Shown piece after piece: positions 41,101 through 53,175 of a stretch of 64,000 nucleotides of DNA (within the stretch, counting starts at the first letter, position 1; every line of letters starts with the position of its first letter). Source of the stretch: Onchocerca volvulus (Eukaryota > Nematoda > Chromadorea > Rhabditida > Onchocercidae); contig HG738140.1 of the NCBI GenBank assembly GCA_000499405.2, positions 11,931,560-11,995,559 of the forward strand. Direction: 5' to 3'. The notes under the pieces are model-generated. The model did no database searches, was not told where the DNA came from, and saw nothing but the letters and a program-made list of their open reading frames with translations. Both the position numbers and the translations under genes were made by a program.

Positions 41101-44100
41101 CACATCAGACAAACACTTCAGGAAGTTGGATGAGCTATACCTCAGAAACAGAAACACTTCACTTGAGAAAGTTGGATGAATTTTGTACCACACTTTGTAC
41201 CATTCATCTTGATAGTTTTCTACTGAGAAAATTTTCTCATAATCCGTAGGATGCAGAATATGCTTTCTAACAATTCGTCAAATTGTGCCACCAACTCTTT
41301 ACTAATCAAGGCGATTTTCTATGAAATGGCAAAAAACAAATTTATTTCTCATTGATAAAAATGTGTTGATGTCACAATTCCGTTTTAATTAGAAAGATGT
41401 GTCGCAATTCAAAAGTACAATTAATCCTAAAATTAAAATTAATTCCAAATCTTAAACTCAGTTTCAACTGATTTCAGTTCTAATTTCAATTAACAGTTCG
41501 ATTCGGAAGACGCGGTTTCTTATAAAAATGAAGCATATCATGATCGAAATAATGAAAAGCACTTCGATGAGAATTTCTCTTCATTGAGAAAAATTCCGTA
41601 AAATTATGGATTGATATAAAGTGCAGAAAGAGAACAGACAGGAAAGTGGAGGAATAAGAATCTCACTTATTTGAAACATTTAGTGTAGATCTTACCCTCC
41701 ACTTTCGTGACCGTCCAAAACAACATAATTTAGGGCAGCTTTACAGAATCGTAAATGTCGCTTCCATCGTAAATTTTGGGAATTAGTTCAAGGATGATGA
41801 TGATAATGATAGGTTTTTATTTTTTCGAATGGAATTATAGAGGTATCCAAGCAATGGTTTCCAATATACTCTTACGGAAAAAGCAATGGATTCGAAATAT
41901 GCAATCAAATAAGCTGATGTCAGTACAAGGATAGATCCGGCAAAATCAAAACAAACTTTAGCCCTGATAAGACCAAACCTCCAACTGAACAAATTCGTCT
42001 AATTATGGAACCGACGAAGGAAGATGCTGGGCGCTAAAATAAAAAAAGATGCTTACTCCGTATGAATATGAAATAAAAGTGAGCTTCAGCTAGCTACCTA
42101 TACATATCAGTCTTATCAGTATATAAGGAAAAGATAATATGAAGTACATTTTATCAGCATCAGCAATGTTCCGTTCCGTCCATTTGTACAATCACATTTT
42201 CAAAATGTGTCTCCTAGTTCTTATCTCTCCTAAAAGTGCTTATTAGATGGTGGATGTAAATACTGAAGTATGCCAACACTTGATAAGAAAAGAAGGAAAA
42301 TAGAGAAAAGAAATGAAACAGACTTGAAAAGAGATCCTGAAATATTAATGCTGAACAGTCAGACAGAAAAAAGATCATTTCGTTCGATGATGGCATTACG
42401 ATATCACAAATAGAAAAATGTCTATTAAACGATAAGTGTTAGAAGAATGTTTTTCCGAATTTTCCAACATTTATCATTAATAGACAAAATAAAAATGATT
42501 GCAGTGTTTCATACTGTATAAGTCTCTGAAATGAAAAAATTTTCGATTCAACTAGCATAAACAATCAGCTTTTCTTTTTTCTGTTTTGTGGATAACTGAA
42601 CATTTTTTATAATTACATGATATGAAAAAGATCAGATTAGTAATCTCTTTCATGCTGTTCAAGTATTAGAACACAGATTCTCAAATTCAGCCAATTCGAT
42701 TTCTATGTACATACACAGACCAGTTCAGTTCAGGATTTCAGGACAATATGAAAATGACAATTGTTGCTCATGAGAACCAAAAAAATAAGTAAGAATCTGA
42801 TAATTAAAGAATATACAGAAGGCATACATTTCCATATAGGAAGATCCGCTGTTATACCAAAATTTTTGGATTTTTAAGTGACATTGAGGGTTTATTTGAA
42901 AATATTTGGTATATATATTTGATTCGGAAGAATTTTACACATGCATATAGAATGATACTTCAAAATTCTTAGAATGTTTATTTAGTGCAAAAAAAATAAA
43001 TAAATAAATGATGTCTATGTATAAAAAACGCTGCTAAAGAAATTACTTGACCCACTTACTTGCTGTTGAATAGTTCCATTCTGTATAATACATTGCGGAT
43101 CAATGACCGCAAACGGTTCTGACCATATTTCGGTCATTAATTGTAAATCGAGATCACTTTTCACCATGGAATTACCATCCGGAGCTAATTTTTTCATTTC
43201 AACTTCACGCACTCTAATGGTTCTGCAAAGCATAAAATTATGCAAAATTTAGTAAAAATACTTACGGACAACTTCAACAATCAATTTGATTCAGTATCAG
43301 TCTTAATCTCACAATTCTAAGAATATTCTACTAGAACCGTTCGCTCACTCATTACATTGCTTCATGTCAATGAAACTGTTGCACATCACTCAACCTGCAC
43401 TTGCATCATTCGGTTTACCAGCTAGTCAAGCTGATTTTCGTTACCAATAAGAATATATTTTCGGCTCAAGCAAAAATTTAAAAAAAATACCACTTTGATA
43501 ATGTAACATTATTGCCATTTCATACTATGATTAAATGTCTAGATTAGATTTTGTGAATCATCCTAAATTTGCCTTACTTTGATAAAGTTGATTCTTTTTC
43601 TAAATGTTCTTTCACAATTCGCATTGGTCGAATGGCTGTTGGTGGAAAAATGATGTACTGGAGAAAAGCTGATCCACAGTATAGCTGTTGTTCCATGCCA
43701 TCGACATGTCTGAAGAGATTAACTATTCCACTGTCGCCATATACTATATGAAATCCTTCATTCAGACGTCTCCTGAATTCTTTACTCTTTGTATATTAAC
43801 AGAACAAATTTAAACTGGTTATTAGCAGTAAATGTTGTTTTTAAACTTCATCACACTAGATTTCCTCTTTTTCACAGCCTTTAATTTAGCATCTTAATAA
43901 CTAATCGTTATCGTTAGTTTTCAAAAAAAAAAAAAAAAAAATTATGAAAAAATTGCTCACTGCAGAATAATGTGAAGAATAAAATCGGCATATGCGCAGC
44001 TAACGACTGATGATAATGGAAATGCTTTCTTCAAATACCAAACAAAACGTCTAAAAATCTCAATGCATAAAAAAATATACTGGGTTGCAAATTTATGAAA

Positions 44101-47100
44101 CGAAAAAACTGAGAAGTTGGATAAATTAGATGTGTTTCAAAATTTTCCGATATATACTAAAAATATGACTCTTTTACGAAACTGTGAACTTCATAGACAA
44201 ACACCATTTAAACCGATATAATCAATTTAAGACTAAAATCAATTTCATTTTGACTGGATTTAAGGACACTGATAGGATAATTTCAGCTCAAATCGATGAT
44301 CATATGGATATGTTACATATCCACAGAAAAAACTAGAGTTTTCTAAATTCAATTTTTCAAAATTGGATAATTATGCAGTCATGATCAATTTATCTTTGTA
44401 ATATCATTATTGATAGGTAAAGAAAAAAAAGTTACTTGCAAGAAAAATATTTAGCAAGTGAATTGTGTAATATCAAGTTGCGACTTGCTTCATCGGTCTT
44501 TTCCAAGCGTATAATTCGATCTAATGCAAGCGGAATTTTCTTATAGCGTGCAAGCATAATTTCTAATGGGCAGTTGATAATAGTCAGTGCTGGTAATTGC
44601 TAAAATGACAAATTATGATCAACATTTTGTATATTATAATGATTATTTCCAAAACGAATATTTACCACTGCTTCGCTAGTTGTGACACAGTCATCCCCAA
44701 CATCAGCAAATTCGAGCATTTTGATGAAAAAGCAACTGCGTTCAATAGACAAAGAGCTCAAAATTGCCCGATATTCTCTGATGATCTAGAATAAGCAGAT
44801 TTCTGAACTGTAATGTAATTTCGTCAAATGACATATTTTTTTATAATGACAAATAGAAAGGACTATACGAATATCAAAAAAATGTCTATTATCACAGGAA
44901 TTAGTTGATCATTCAAAATAGCGTCCTAGTCTTGCGCTATGGGTTTCGAAAAGAGTTAAATGTTGATATCTCAAAAGATTAACGAGACTTTAACAAGAGA
45001 ACTCCACTTAATCCAAAAAGTTAAAATCGACTGTCTTCTGTAACAAAAATGATTTTTTCGGCTTTTTGTTCGCGTCGCCATGAATAACAACAACAACAGC
45101 AACAAGCAGCTATTTGAAAAAAAAAATGAAAACTGAAAATTTTGTATTACTTTGTTTCTAAATGCCATTGTAAGACCGTCGAGGAATGCAAATTTGATCA
45201 CGATTAATTGAGTCTCCAAGTTTAATTTGACAATATAAAATGACTTTGGAATATCATCACCATCATTCCTAAAAGCAAGAAAAAAAAAAAGGACATTACA
45301 AATAGGAAGAAAAAGTCCAAATTCTTCACAGAAAATGCATGAAACAGAAAGTGAAGTAGAAATAGAATAAATGAAATTATGGGGATTTCCAAAGATAAAA
45401 TAAAACAATCGCTACAAAAAGTGTATATAGTTATATGCGATATTTGAATATGAGGAGAAAATTTACTTCACTGCAACATATCTGCAATCATACGTGACTC
45501 AAAAATACTAGAAATTAAAAATGAAGGATAATAACGAATTTTTTTGAAGCTTCATAAAGAGATCTGTAACTCAGTTATCAAGTTCCCAACTAATTTAACT
45601 CAAAATATGATTTAAAGTCGTGTTTATTTTACAATAATAATCGCAAATATAGGGAATATTTAAGTAATAAATGATCAAGGAACTAACCCTTCAACAAATT
45701 TTACATACGTTTGTCCATGAACAAGTGAAAATGTTGTCATTTGTGCGAGTATGTCGTAAAATACAGTTAATGCAAGCTGCGATGTAACTTTTACAGTCGG
45801 CTCCTCAGCCAAGAATAATCGTGGAGGTAATGGATGATCGTGCGTAAGAATTACACGAAAAGTATATACTTGTGACCAACTTTGCCTGAAAACATAGGTT
45901 GTCTTGAACAGATGCAAGATTCTATACAGAACAGAACTATTTGGCGAAAGCTAGATTTCCTCAATTTTCTAGTTCGATTTATATCAGTTATCTGATTATC
46001 TGATTTATTTAATCAGTTATCTGGTTTAACTTACATTCATTCACTCAGAATCAATATTAATTACATAGTAAATTACCTAGCTTAGGTGTCTTTGTTAATT
46101 CTGTCACAACTGTTTCAAATTTATCTAACTTGCTTTTACACATTATATTTTTACCAATGTCTCTCTTCAGATTCACTTATAATCCGCCAAAATTCGACAA
46201 AATTTGCTGCGGCAACATTCTGCGAGCATAAAGTTTCCAATTCTCTGCAAAGGAAATGATAAATTTAAGGAGGAAAAATTAGTCAACATAAGATGAAACT
46301 GGAATAGAATTGAGAAATATATGAAATAATTTGAATTTCTATGGTGCTTCGGACGTTCGTTCTTCTGTTCATTATTTTCAAGAAATACATAGCACTTAAC
46401 AAGAGGATCTTCTCAGCAAAAATTCCATAAATCCAGAAAGTTAAGGATGTCAGATAATAGGAAGAACGTCACCTGCTTAGGATAATTTACCTGGTACTTA
46501 TTGTCAGTATGGCTTTGTTTTCTTTCATAACATAACGGAAGAGAGACTTTTCCTTTAATATTTCGGGCGAAAGACGAAAAAGATCTGGTAAAGAGTTGAA
46601 CGAATGAACATGAATTAACATGCGATCCGTTTCAAGCAATCTGATAACAGCAATAATTGAACAGCAAAAAAGCAAACAATAAATGAATCAATATTCACTC
46701 TTAATATTCCGTCAAATTATTATAATATAATTTTTGTACTAAAAAAAGGCTTAACGTAAGCCAAGATATGTTTCAAAAAAAAAAAGCAAACATAAAGTAA
46801 CCTAAAAATGGTATGTCGATATGCATCAGAAAAAGTCTGCTTCGTTGTATTTACAGAATGATCAGATAGCAGATCCCGTATCATGCCATGTTGTGCTTCA
46901 CATATCACTGTTATTTTCAACTTTGTTCTGCAATATTCAAATCACTTTCCATACGATTTTCATAAGAGAAAAATATTTATGAACGCATACATGGTCACAT
47001 AATGACCAGCATCGAATTAACTAATCAATATAATTATTATGTAATACGACATACTTTCTGAAATGCGTCACAGTTCAGAGAAGTTATTACTCAGTTTGCT

Positions 47101-50100
47101 AGAATTTCCAGGAAATCATGAAAATTATTAGTGAATTTCAAAAACTAAAGTTAAAACTGGTTTAAAAATTTGTTCAAAATAGGTTCAAAAATCACTTGAA
47201 TGCTAATAATATCTATTAGTCGAACTATCAAAAATTCTTGAAAATAGTAACATTAAAATAAACCTTTTTGTATAATGCTCGGAAACAGCGCAAATTTTGT
47301 AGCCAATCGTCACTTGTGGTTTCCAAGGCAAACTAAGTTCCATCAATATCGATGACTGATCTTCCCCTTTTTTTAATACTTTCAAATTACGTAATGTAAA
47401 ACCCTCATAAAGTCGTAAACGTAAAAAATACTCCAAACATGATTCATATTCCATACTATAATGCATTCGACGAATAACACCACTGAAATAATCGCTTAAG
47501 ATTTAAAAAACATTTATTAAGCAGCAAATTTTATTCAAAGACACAAAAATATAAGTTTTACTAAAAGTTATAGAAATTTATGAAGAAATCTGGACCAGAA
47601 TTTGGAAATATATTTTTTTTAAACGAAAGACGGAAAACTTTCCATTAAGTTAAGAAAAACCTGAGAAAAGACATACAAGGCATATGGTTCAACAAACTCA
47701 GGATTAATCTGATGAATTAGATTCTTGATATAATCATCTGTTGCGTCTAGCAATTGAAGATTTTTGCATAAAAGTGGTCGACAGTCAATTGGATTAAGAA
47801 TGTCCTGAAAAAAAAAAGCAATAATATATCCCCGCACGTAAAAATATTTCAATAATAAAAACGGAAACAACGTTTGCATATATTTATTATAATATTTTTT
47901 TAATTTCGGAACTCACATCCATGGTTGTTTGTTCTTCATCCGGTATATAGACTCCTGATGTTCCTCTTGCAAGAAAGGTAAAAAATTCGGGCGATGAAAA
48001 ATGTCCAAATACAGCGTCCGTATTGCAATCTCCTTGAATCTTAAATAGTCAAAGAGAAAGTAGAAATCCAAAATGCGGATTTCTATTTTATGTGGATTTT
48101 TATAACAAAGAAGAAAAGCAAGTAAATATAGATCGCACTTCCCATTTAATTTTTACTTTTGTTTAATCATGATTCACTACAAATACAAAAAATTATCTCT
48201 TGGATTTTGAAATTTATACCAATCCAAATTTATCGTATTGTGAAATTTATTTATGTGCCCGAAATCTAGAAATTTTTATCAAATAACAATTGGTATTGTT
48301 GACAAAGATTACTTGAAATTATTTAAACTTTTTAATCGAAACAAATCTTTGTGAACTATTAAACTTAAATTGAGAACTCCAAGAAATAACATATAAGGAT
48401 TGATTTTAAACTCATTTCAAGATTTTTTTTAAAAAATGCAAGTTACCTGTATAAATGAACACGCAACAGAATAATTTCGTAGCTGTAACACTAGTTTTTG
48501 TAAAGCGTGTATATCCGTCACATTACATACTGCATCCGTAATTAGTACTATGTCTGAAAAAATTTTTTAAAAAATAAATGAAGATAAAAAAATATATGAA
48601 GTATTACTGTTGCTGCTATTAATGAATTAAAAATTAGGAACTGTGAGTATAAAATTGATACACTGAATGACATGTGACAGATTTTCTTTTATACCTATAT
48701 GAATCTCGATGAAAAAATTGAATGAAATCATTCGCGACGTTAATTTTTTGCAAAGTTCCCGAAAATGAATAGTGCGAAATTCTTCGTATCTTGTGCAAGC
48801 TTTATGAAACTTTATTTCATAATTGCAAACATTTTTGCTTATTTAAGCAAACATCATTACTATTATTTATAGCTTACTGGGCTGTGCAGTATCCGGCAAT
48901 AACTGCAAACCAATAAGACCAGCTCGTAACATAAATATTAGTGACCATTCTGAATTAATGAATCCTTCATCGGCAGGACTGGCTCGAATTCTACAAAAAC
49001 AAACATATTACGCATGAAAAATTATGATGTGTTCTCTAATAACTGTTATTTAAGCAAGACTTTGAAGATAACTTTTTAAATATTAATTTTTTTTTTCTAC
49101 TAAACGACGGGTTCCGGAAAAATACAAAACTCAATAATGTTTTTACCGAAAGAAAAAAAAATAAAAAATAAAAACGGAAAACCAACTGCGTAGTCATTGG
49201 ACCATGTATCGAATCTCTGAATCCATCTGTTGCGTGGGCTTGTTGACGAAAGAAATTTTCCGGCAGAAGATCTTCGGCTCTCTTCAAAGAATTTTCTATA
49301 CATTGTGCATTGCTACATCTTATAATTGGTAGCGTGTGTATTAATAATCAAATTAGCATGACATTTTGTTTTGCTTTCTTGAGATATTTCGAAATTTACG
49401 AATCCAAAATAAAAAAGAATGATATTTTATCATAATTTTCACTAGCATATTTTTTATGCAATAAATTTTAAATAAAAGATCGCATTTCACGGTTACTATA
49501 CGATTGAATGAAAATATGGTACATAGCAGCATTGCAAAGATCATTTTTGCATAAATTTTTCTGTTTTTTATAAAAACAAGGGTAAAAATATTTAGAGAAC
49601 ATTGAAATATACAAGAATCATCCTTACCTGCCGCAACTTCTTTCTTTCTTGATTCCATTTTCTCAAATGAGGCTGTATCGTCCAACACAGTCTGGTAGAG
49701 AATAATACGAATCGTTCTTGGACATAATGTAGAACAGAACCGATGTTCTTCTTTGTAAGTAAACAACCTTGCAGAATAACCTATAAAACCACTAATTCTA
49801 ACCAACAACTAAAGTGAAGAGATAGAGATCTAAAAAAAGTCCATTAATTAATAAAATTTTTCCTCCAAATTATTGGCATTATTCACCAAGGAATTATAAT
49901 ACATTAGAATTATAATATCACTCCATCCTTTCCTTTACCCATATTCATATTTCTTGAATTTTTATACCAGTACCAAAGCAAAAAAAAAAAAAAAATGAAT
50001 TAAAAAGGAATCATTTTTTATATCTGAAGTCATTTCTTATATTGGTTTAGGACTGAACCATAAGTTCTGGAATATATCTTAAAACAATTTCGTGAACTGT

Positions 50101-51504
50101 GCAAATGCTACTTTCGATAACCCCTAACGGGCGCCCTTTCAACCAAAAATTTTTCACTTCTTTTATTTTACTTTATTTTAATTCAGAAAAAAGAAATTTC
50201 CAATTATTAACTCTATCCTCATCAAAAGCAATAAATGGACTGTAGAAACAAATAGTAATAAATAATTGGGGCGAAAATTTATTTGCTGGTAGAAAATTTT
50301 CTTCCACAAGAAGTCCTTCCAAACACTGTCGTAGTCGGTTCATAATTTTCGAATGTGGTACACAACTTGCTGTCCCATCCTATGAAATAATTAAATGAAT
50401 AAATAATAAGTGCAATATTTTTATATGGTTTTATAGAACTGATTTGAATTATATTCATATAACGCCAGAAAAAATAATCATGCAATATAAATAAATCTAG
50501 TATTACAATGTCAGATATTTATACCTTACATTTCTTCTGAATAAGAAAAACGAACCACAGTGAAAGTAGAAGGACTGACATCAATGATGAAAACAAAACG
50601 ATAACTTTGGACAACATATGATATCAATGTGTTGTTTGTTACCAGCAACTGCTCATCATCATGCACTTCATCACCATCTTGAGCATTGATTTTCACAACC
50701 CTTATTCCATTTTTATCCTTAAATGATAAAATTTGGTCCAATAACTTTATCATACAGTAGTCATAATATATAAGCTTACAATTTCTAAACTAATTATACT
50801 TTTTGAAACACCGAGTTATTCAGATAAATTATTTTTACAGAGGCTATTCAATAATTAGTATCACATATTTTAAGAATTAAGAAGATAATGTTATCCCATT
50901 ATTGATAATTAGCGACTAAAAAACAATTTGTCATCAATACCTTTACATGCTAAACGACAGTGACCTGATTCAATCGACTGATTCATTTTATATATAAAAT
51001 TTTGCCTATGTTTAAATCTTCCAAAAAAAAGAAAAAAAGAAGAAAACTACTTCTCGCTATCAATTTCATATTTTGCATAGTGTTTTAATTTAAATTAAAA
51101 AATGATTTGAATGACACAATACAAATACTTGACAAACGGATAAAAACAAAAAGCGTAAAAGAAAAATAAATTATATTCGTGACGAATAAGGGCTCAAATA
51201 AGTAGTTCGAAATGAGAATATAAACACCATTTGAGATTTTAAACAGCTAATACTTTTGAATCATCAATAACACTTAACAAGAACTATAAAATAATACTTT
51301 GTCCGATGATTCAAGTGCAATTGTGTTGTTAATATGCTCCAAGTACCACAATGTTTGGATGTATTTTCCAGTTTCCGAACTATCTGATACCAAGAGTATT
51401 ACACTACTTGCTTCTCGTAAAGCACAACTATTACTACTGGATGAGTTCTCGTATTTACTTGATTCATTTTCCTTATTATTACAATAATCGTTAGTATTTT
51501 CCAT
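15393..51504 (-). CDS. SZT2: SZT2-like KICSTOR complex subunit (36 kb, ~50 exons)
   Basis: SZT2 is the largest subunit of KICSTOR (with KPTN, ITFG2, C12orf66), which holds GATOR1 at the lysosome and restrains mTORC1 when amino acids are scarce. Identification rests on many collinear matches to vertebrate SZT2 in exons along the minus strand: YRFVFIIDVSPS, VILQGCLL, SVACSFIQ, LRLYEGFTLRNL, VILTHDHPLPPRL, LVHGQTYVKFVEG, SFYIVKLN, LNEGFHIVYGDSGIVN, LQLMTEIWSEP, HDLHDFWIILNV and WQNARSRLL. The ATG at 51504 is chosen because that exon (51504-51298) is phase 0 and matches the start of the family; an in-frame-independent ATG four bases upstream (51508) is not needed. The C-terminal exon ends at the stop at 15393. 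No signal peptide or membrane helix is evident, fitting a cytosolic scaffold. No in-frame stop was found in conserved exons. Splitting into two neighbouring gene models is the main annotation risk. Confidence 0.88.
21226..21245. repeat. Perfect 20-bp palindrome in SZT2 intron
   Basis: ATCTTCTTGATCAAGAAGAT equals its own reverse complement. It lies at the end of a 30-base direct repeat (AATATAATGTATAATCTTCTT) at about 21184-21231. It could form a small hairpin or be a dimer-binding site, or be chance in a repeat. Confidence 0.7.
24055..29140 (-). CDS. SZT2: SZT2 exons: C-terminal third, part 1
   Basis: Exons near 29138-28850 (PHFFLISKPSTKGSSNMG), 27961-27750, 27511-27416 (YLVQYTIWQVGDVGLASLQ), 27225-27030, 26857-26700, 26312-26143, 25776-25640, 25323-25160, 24803-24716 and 24358-24055 (TLYLYNYSSDAAEQVYQ, WQNARSRLLREIGLHKMGV). 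The 29 kb exon and the WQNARSRLL exon have unmistakable vertebrate counterparts. The exons between are more divergent and were accepted on phase, order and composition. Confidence 0.75.
25381..25505. repeat. Three-copy ~50-bp tandem repeat with CCAATGGGC cores
   Basis: Units beginning AGTCAA.AACCAATGGGC and ending TTCTTTTT.CATTA repeat three times in the SZT2 intron between the exons near 25640 and 25323. Copies differ at a few positions. Each contains CCAATGGGC(C/T), so CCAAT cores recur about every 50-58 bases. Confidence 0.8.
29401..32836 (-). CDS. SZT2: SZT2 exons: central region 3
   Basis: Exons near 32836-32590, 32380-32255, 32140-32055, 31920-31830 (HDLHDFWIILNVEMQQIQIF), 31675-31597 (FELLLEAVQKECHTINQ), 31138-30950 (SECDSLLIENETESHKF), 30402-30250 (YPPGHFACPIVAHHWFYIHP), 30010-29822 (RNRCNLYVCCEDN, IFYMQLF) and 29580-29401 (NNVLLTIHGIHEPAVVI). 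The last four are among the best conserved parts of the protein. The exon at 31138-30950 has a Lys/Arg-rich patch (INKRSTPKTRKN). Confidence 0.8.
33519..35860 (-). CDS. SZT2: SZT2 exons: central region 2
   Basis: Exons near 35855-35784, 35700-35620, 35283-35216 (IPNFPSYFYFVQN), 34747-34653 (acidic SSPCEDLEICYIEDEDG), 34521-34278 (AVVPLFLNFSCAIRFSNMDM), 33949-33740 (LIGISCDIYVLSWPIRQFTL) and 33655-33519. The order matches vertebrate SZT2, where the same PxFLxxxCxxR segment precedes the TLDVFMLTLPLE-like segment. Low-complexity acidic and Ser-rich linkers are shorter than in vertebrates. Confidence 0.8.
36270..39314 (-). CDS. SZT2: SZT2 exons: central region 1
   Basis: The acceptor before IRATDEDIICTLSTLDQVMS (about 39308) joins in phase to the exon that ended GTIQQQ. 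The 39308-39066 exon is unusually Cys-rich (SCEFLNCECPSKN), an addition I do not see in vertebrates. A long exon of about 480 bases (38755-38272) follows, with SRLSPWRAIIIALLVSPQNI. Then come 36911-36745 (LFSRALIGAVYRCLLQ) and about 36407-36270 (YEDLVEVLEDRCEQSDIEVE). The last two match the helical segment of SZT2 around CYVRGLFRSL and DLLTAVDACEELL. Confidence 0.75.
39315..43051. other. 3.7-kb SZT2 intron
   Basis: It is the longest SZT2 intron. It holds a minus-strand frame at 41992-41783 with two hydrophobic stretches (GSILVLTSAYLIAYF), preceded by TTGTTCAG, and a low-complexity frame at 42396-42214. On the plus strand, 41113-41190 has a short duplication of ACACTTCA...GAAGTTGGATGA. No nested gene can be supported with confidence. 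Confidence 0.5.
43052..45270 (-). CDS. SZT2: SZT2 exons around LQLMTEIWSEP
   Basis: Exons lie near 45268-45154 (PKSFYIVKLNLETQLIVIKF), 44787-44690, 44602-44450 (IINCPLEIMLARYKKIPLAL), 43790-43560 (LNEGFHIVYGDSGIVNLF, YIIFPPTAIRI) and 43225-43052 (SDLDLQLMTEIWSEPFAVID). The last ends at donor CAGCAA|GTAAGT. All have direct counterparts in vertebrate SZT2. The strongest plus-strand frame here (43569-43751) is a shadow of the exon carrying YGDSGIVN. Confidence 0.82.
45685..48039 (-). CDS. SZT2: SZT2 exons 8-14
   Basis: Clear exons are 48039-47917 (GDCNTDAVFGHFSSPEFF), 47804-47661, about 47484-47262 (YESCLEYFLRLRLYEGFTL), about 46922-46800, 46645-46492 (MLIHVHSFNSLPDLFRLSPE), about 46250-46150 and about 45890-45685 (FRVILTHDHPLPPRLF, VHGQTYVKFVEG). 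Each aligns in order with the first quarter to third of vertebrate SZT2. The 47661 donor does not match the phase of the next acceptor, so exon 9 probably extends to about 47628, ending ...NLMESFP. Confidence 0.8.
48447..51504 (-). CDS. SZT2: SZT2 exons 1-7: N-terminal domain
   Basis: Exons read as 51504-51298, 50717-50556, 50379-50212, 49780-49628, 49281-49183, about 48982-48878 and 48553-48447. Phases fit except at the exon 5/6 junction, where the donor or acceptor may differ by a few bases. Exon 1 has a Ser/Asn-rich leader absent from vertebrate SZT2, then the family motif ILLVSDSSETGKYIQTLWYL. Exon 2 carries FIIDVSPST and exons 6-7 carry LIGLQLLPDTAQ and IVLITDAV. The DxSxS plus later ITDA arrangement resembles a von Willebrand A fold; that reading is inference. 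A Ser/Asn-rich run (SSSSNS) sits near residue 20. Confidence 0.85.
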
Positions 51505-51508
51505 ACAT

Positions 51509-53175
51509 TAGAGAATTTATATCCACGATCTAAAAATAGATTTGTTGAATTTTTGCAATTATTATTTGAATTGAAAATGATTCTAAAAGATTTATCTGAT
51601 GCATAATAATTAATACCATTGCAATAGCTGATTCCAACAATTTCGGAGTTTTCAGCTTTTTAAATTTCAAATTATTGAAAAGTTAGTTACGCAAATAAGG
51701 AAGAAAAACCTTAAATTATTGAAAGTATTATTTAAGTGAAAAAAGAAGTAACTTGAAATCAAATTCTTTTTTTTTGCTTCAATATATCAGTCTTAATACA
51801 GTCTACTGAAAGGATTATTTGTAAATAATCTAACATAAAATTTTTGCAAATGTACTGTTTAAAATATTTCAGTCTTATAAAAACCTAATGCTCTAACACG
51901 CCAAATCAAATAATCAATTTAAAAATTAAACAAAACGTAAGTAAAAGCAATTTTCTGTTTCATTAAAATTATGAAGTGGAATTAAAAGGAATATTGCGAA
52001 CAAAAATTTCATACTTCATAACTGTTTACTATTTTTAAAAGAAATTAATCAATTCCATCAAACAGATTAAATAAATCAATCAATCAATAAACAAATCTCT
52101 ATCCACACTATTGAGTACTTCTTAAAATCAATCAATAATCGTATACTTTGGCACAGCGATTATCGAACAGAGTATCATTTTATTTCCATTTATTTTATCT
52201 GCTATCGTCTTCTATTCAGCTTTTTCTCATGTATCAGTCGATCATTGTTATTTTAAAGCACTTCCTTGATTATTTCTGCAACGGAGAATGGCAACGGACA
52301 ACTTCTTCACGCAAAAAAACTTGACCCCAGTTCAACCCCCATCCATTCTAGAAGCACTCGAACATTACGAATAAAAAAAGATGGCCTGTAAACGGCCGCA
52401 AAAGAGTAAAAGTAAAAACCACTGTCTCTGCTAGTTTAAATTGTTTTCCGATTTTTGCATCTAAAAACCGTATTAATCAAAGCAAATTTTAGAATGGAAT
52501 GAATTGATAATTCCAAACTTACAATGAGGTCAATAAATCATAATAGAATTAATATTTCTATTGTCATAATATTCCATGGAAACGAAATGTGAGAAAAGAT
52601 TAAACTTAATGCTGATAGTGATTTCTAAATTTTCGCTGATTACTAATCATTTTATCTTTTCGTAATTATTTATGCTTATTGTTAGATTTCTCTCCAATTC
52701 CAATTTCAGATTTAATTCAAATATTAATGGGAATTTATTTTTCTTCAAATTATGCTGTAATCATGTTGTTTACAGAAGGAAATCAATCAGTTCTCATAAT
52801 GATATATAGACAGTATGAATTAATCATCTAATTTATTTATATTTAACTAATTTTATTTAAATTTACCTAACTCACACCTATTCCAAACTACCTTCACCAA
52901 GCTAAGAATTGACACGAGATGTAACGTGACATATCCGTACATTCATCTTGTAATCACGATGATGATTGTTATTCGGAATCTTTGGCAGCAAAATATCCCC
53001 GAATTTTTTTTTCTTTAACTGATGATTAATTGTACTTTTACAAATCGTTTCGTTTTTTTTTCTTTTCTTCTCAATTTTAAGATTAAAACTGTTGAGATTT
53101 TATTCATGAATTTTTTGAAATTTTCAAAATTTTGCCACTATTGTTTCCAGATTTCTGCTAATTAAGTTTATTAAA
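51509..53175. promoter_or_regulatory. Divergent promoter region SZT2 / GH31 gene
   Basis: The start codons of SZT2 (51504, minus) and the GH31 gene (53176, plus) point away from each other across 1.67 kb with no other credible frame. GC content rises slightly at 52300-52420 (GAACGGCCGC-like stretch GTAAACGGCCGC). Just before the GH31 ATG, TTTCCAG at 53145-53151 is a possible trans- or cis-splice acceptor. Core promoter elements could not be identified by eye. Confidence 0.5.

Noticed and set aside
43569..43751. Plus-strand frame in SZT2
   Set aside because: Opposite strand of the exon with YGDSGIVNLF, which matches vertebrate SZT2.
44971..45408. 145-codon minus-strand frame as a separate gene
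   Set aside because: Only the middle part is an SZT2 exon; both ends run into introns and become low complexity.
50040..50160. Possible extra SZT2 exon (frame with WLKGRPLGVIES)
   Set aside because: It resembled the VLVQGCLL segment, but exon 4 at 49780-49628 is a far better match and joins exon 3 in phase.
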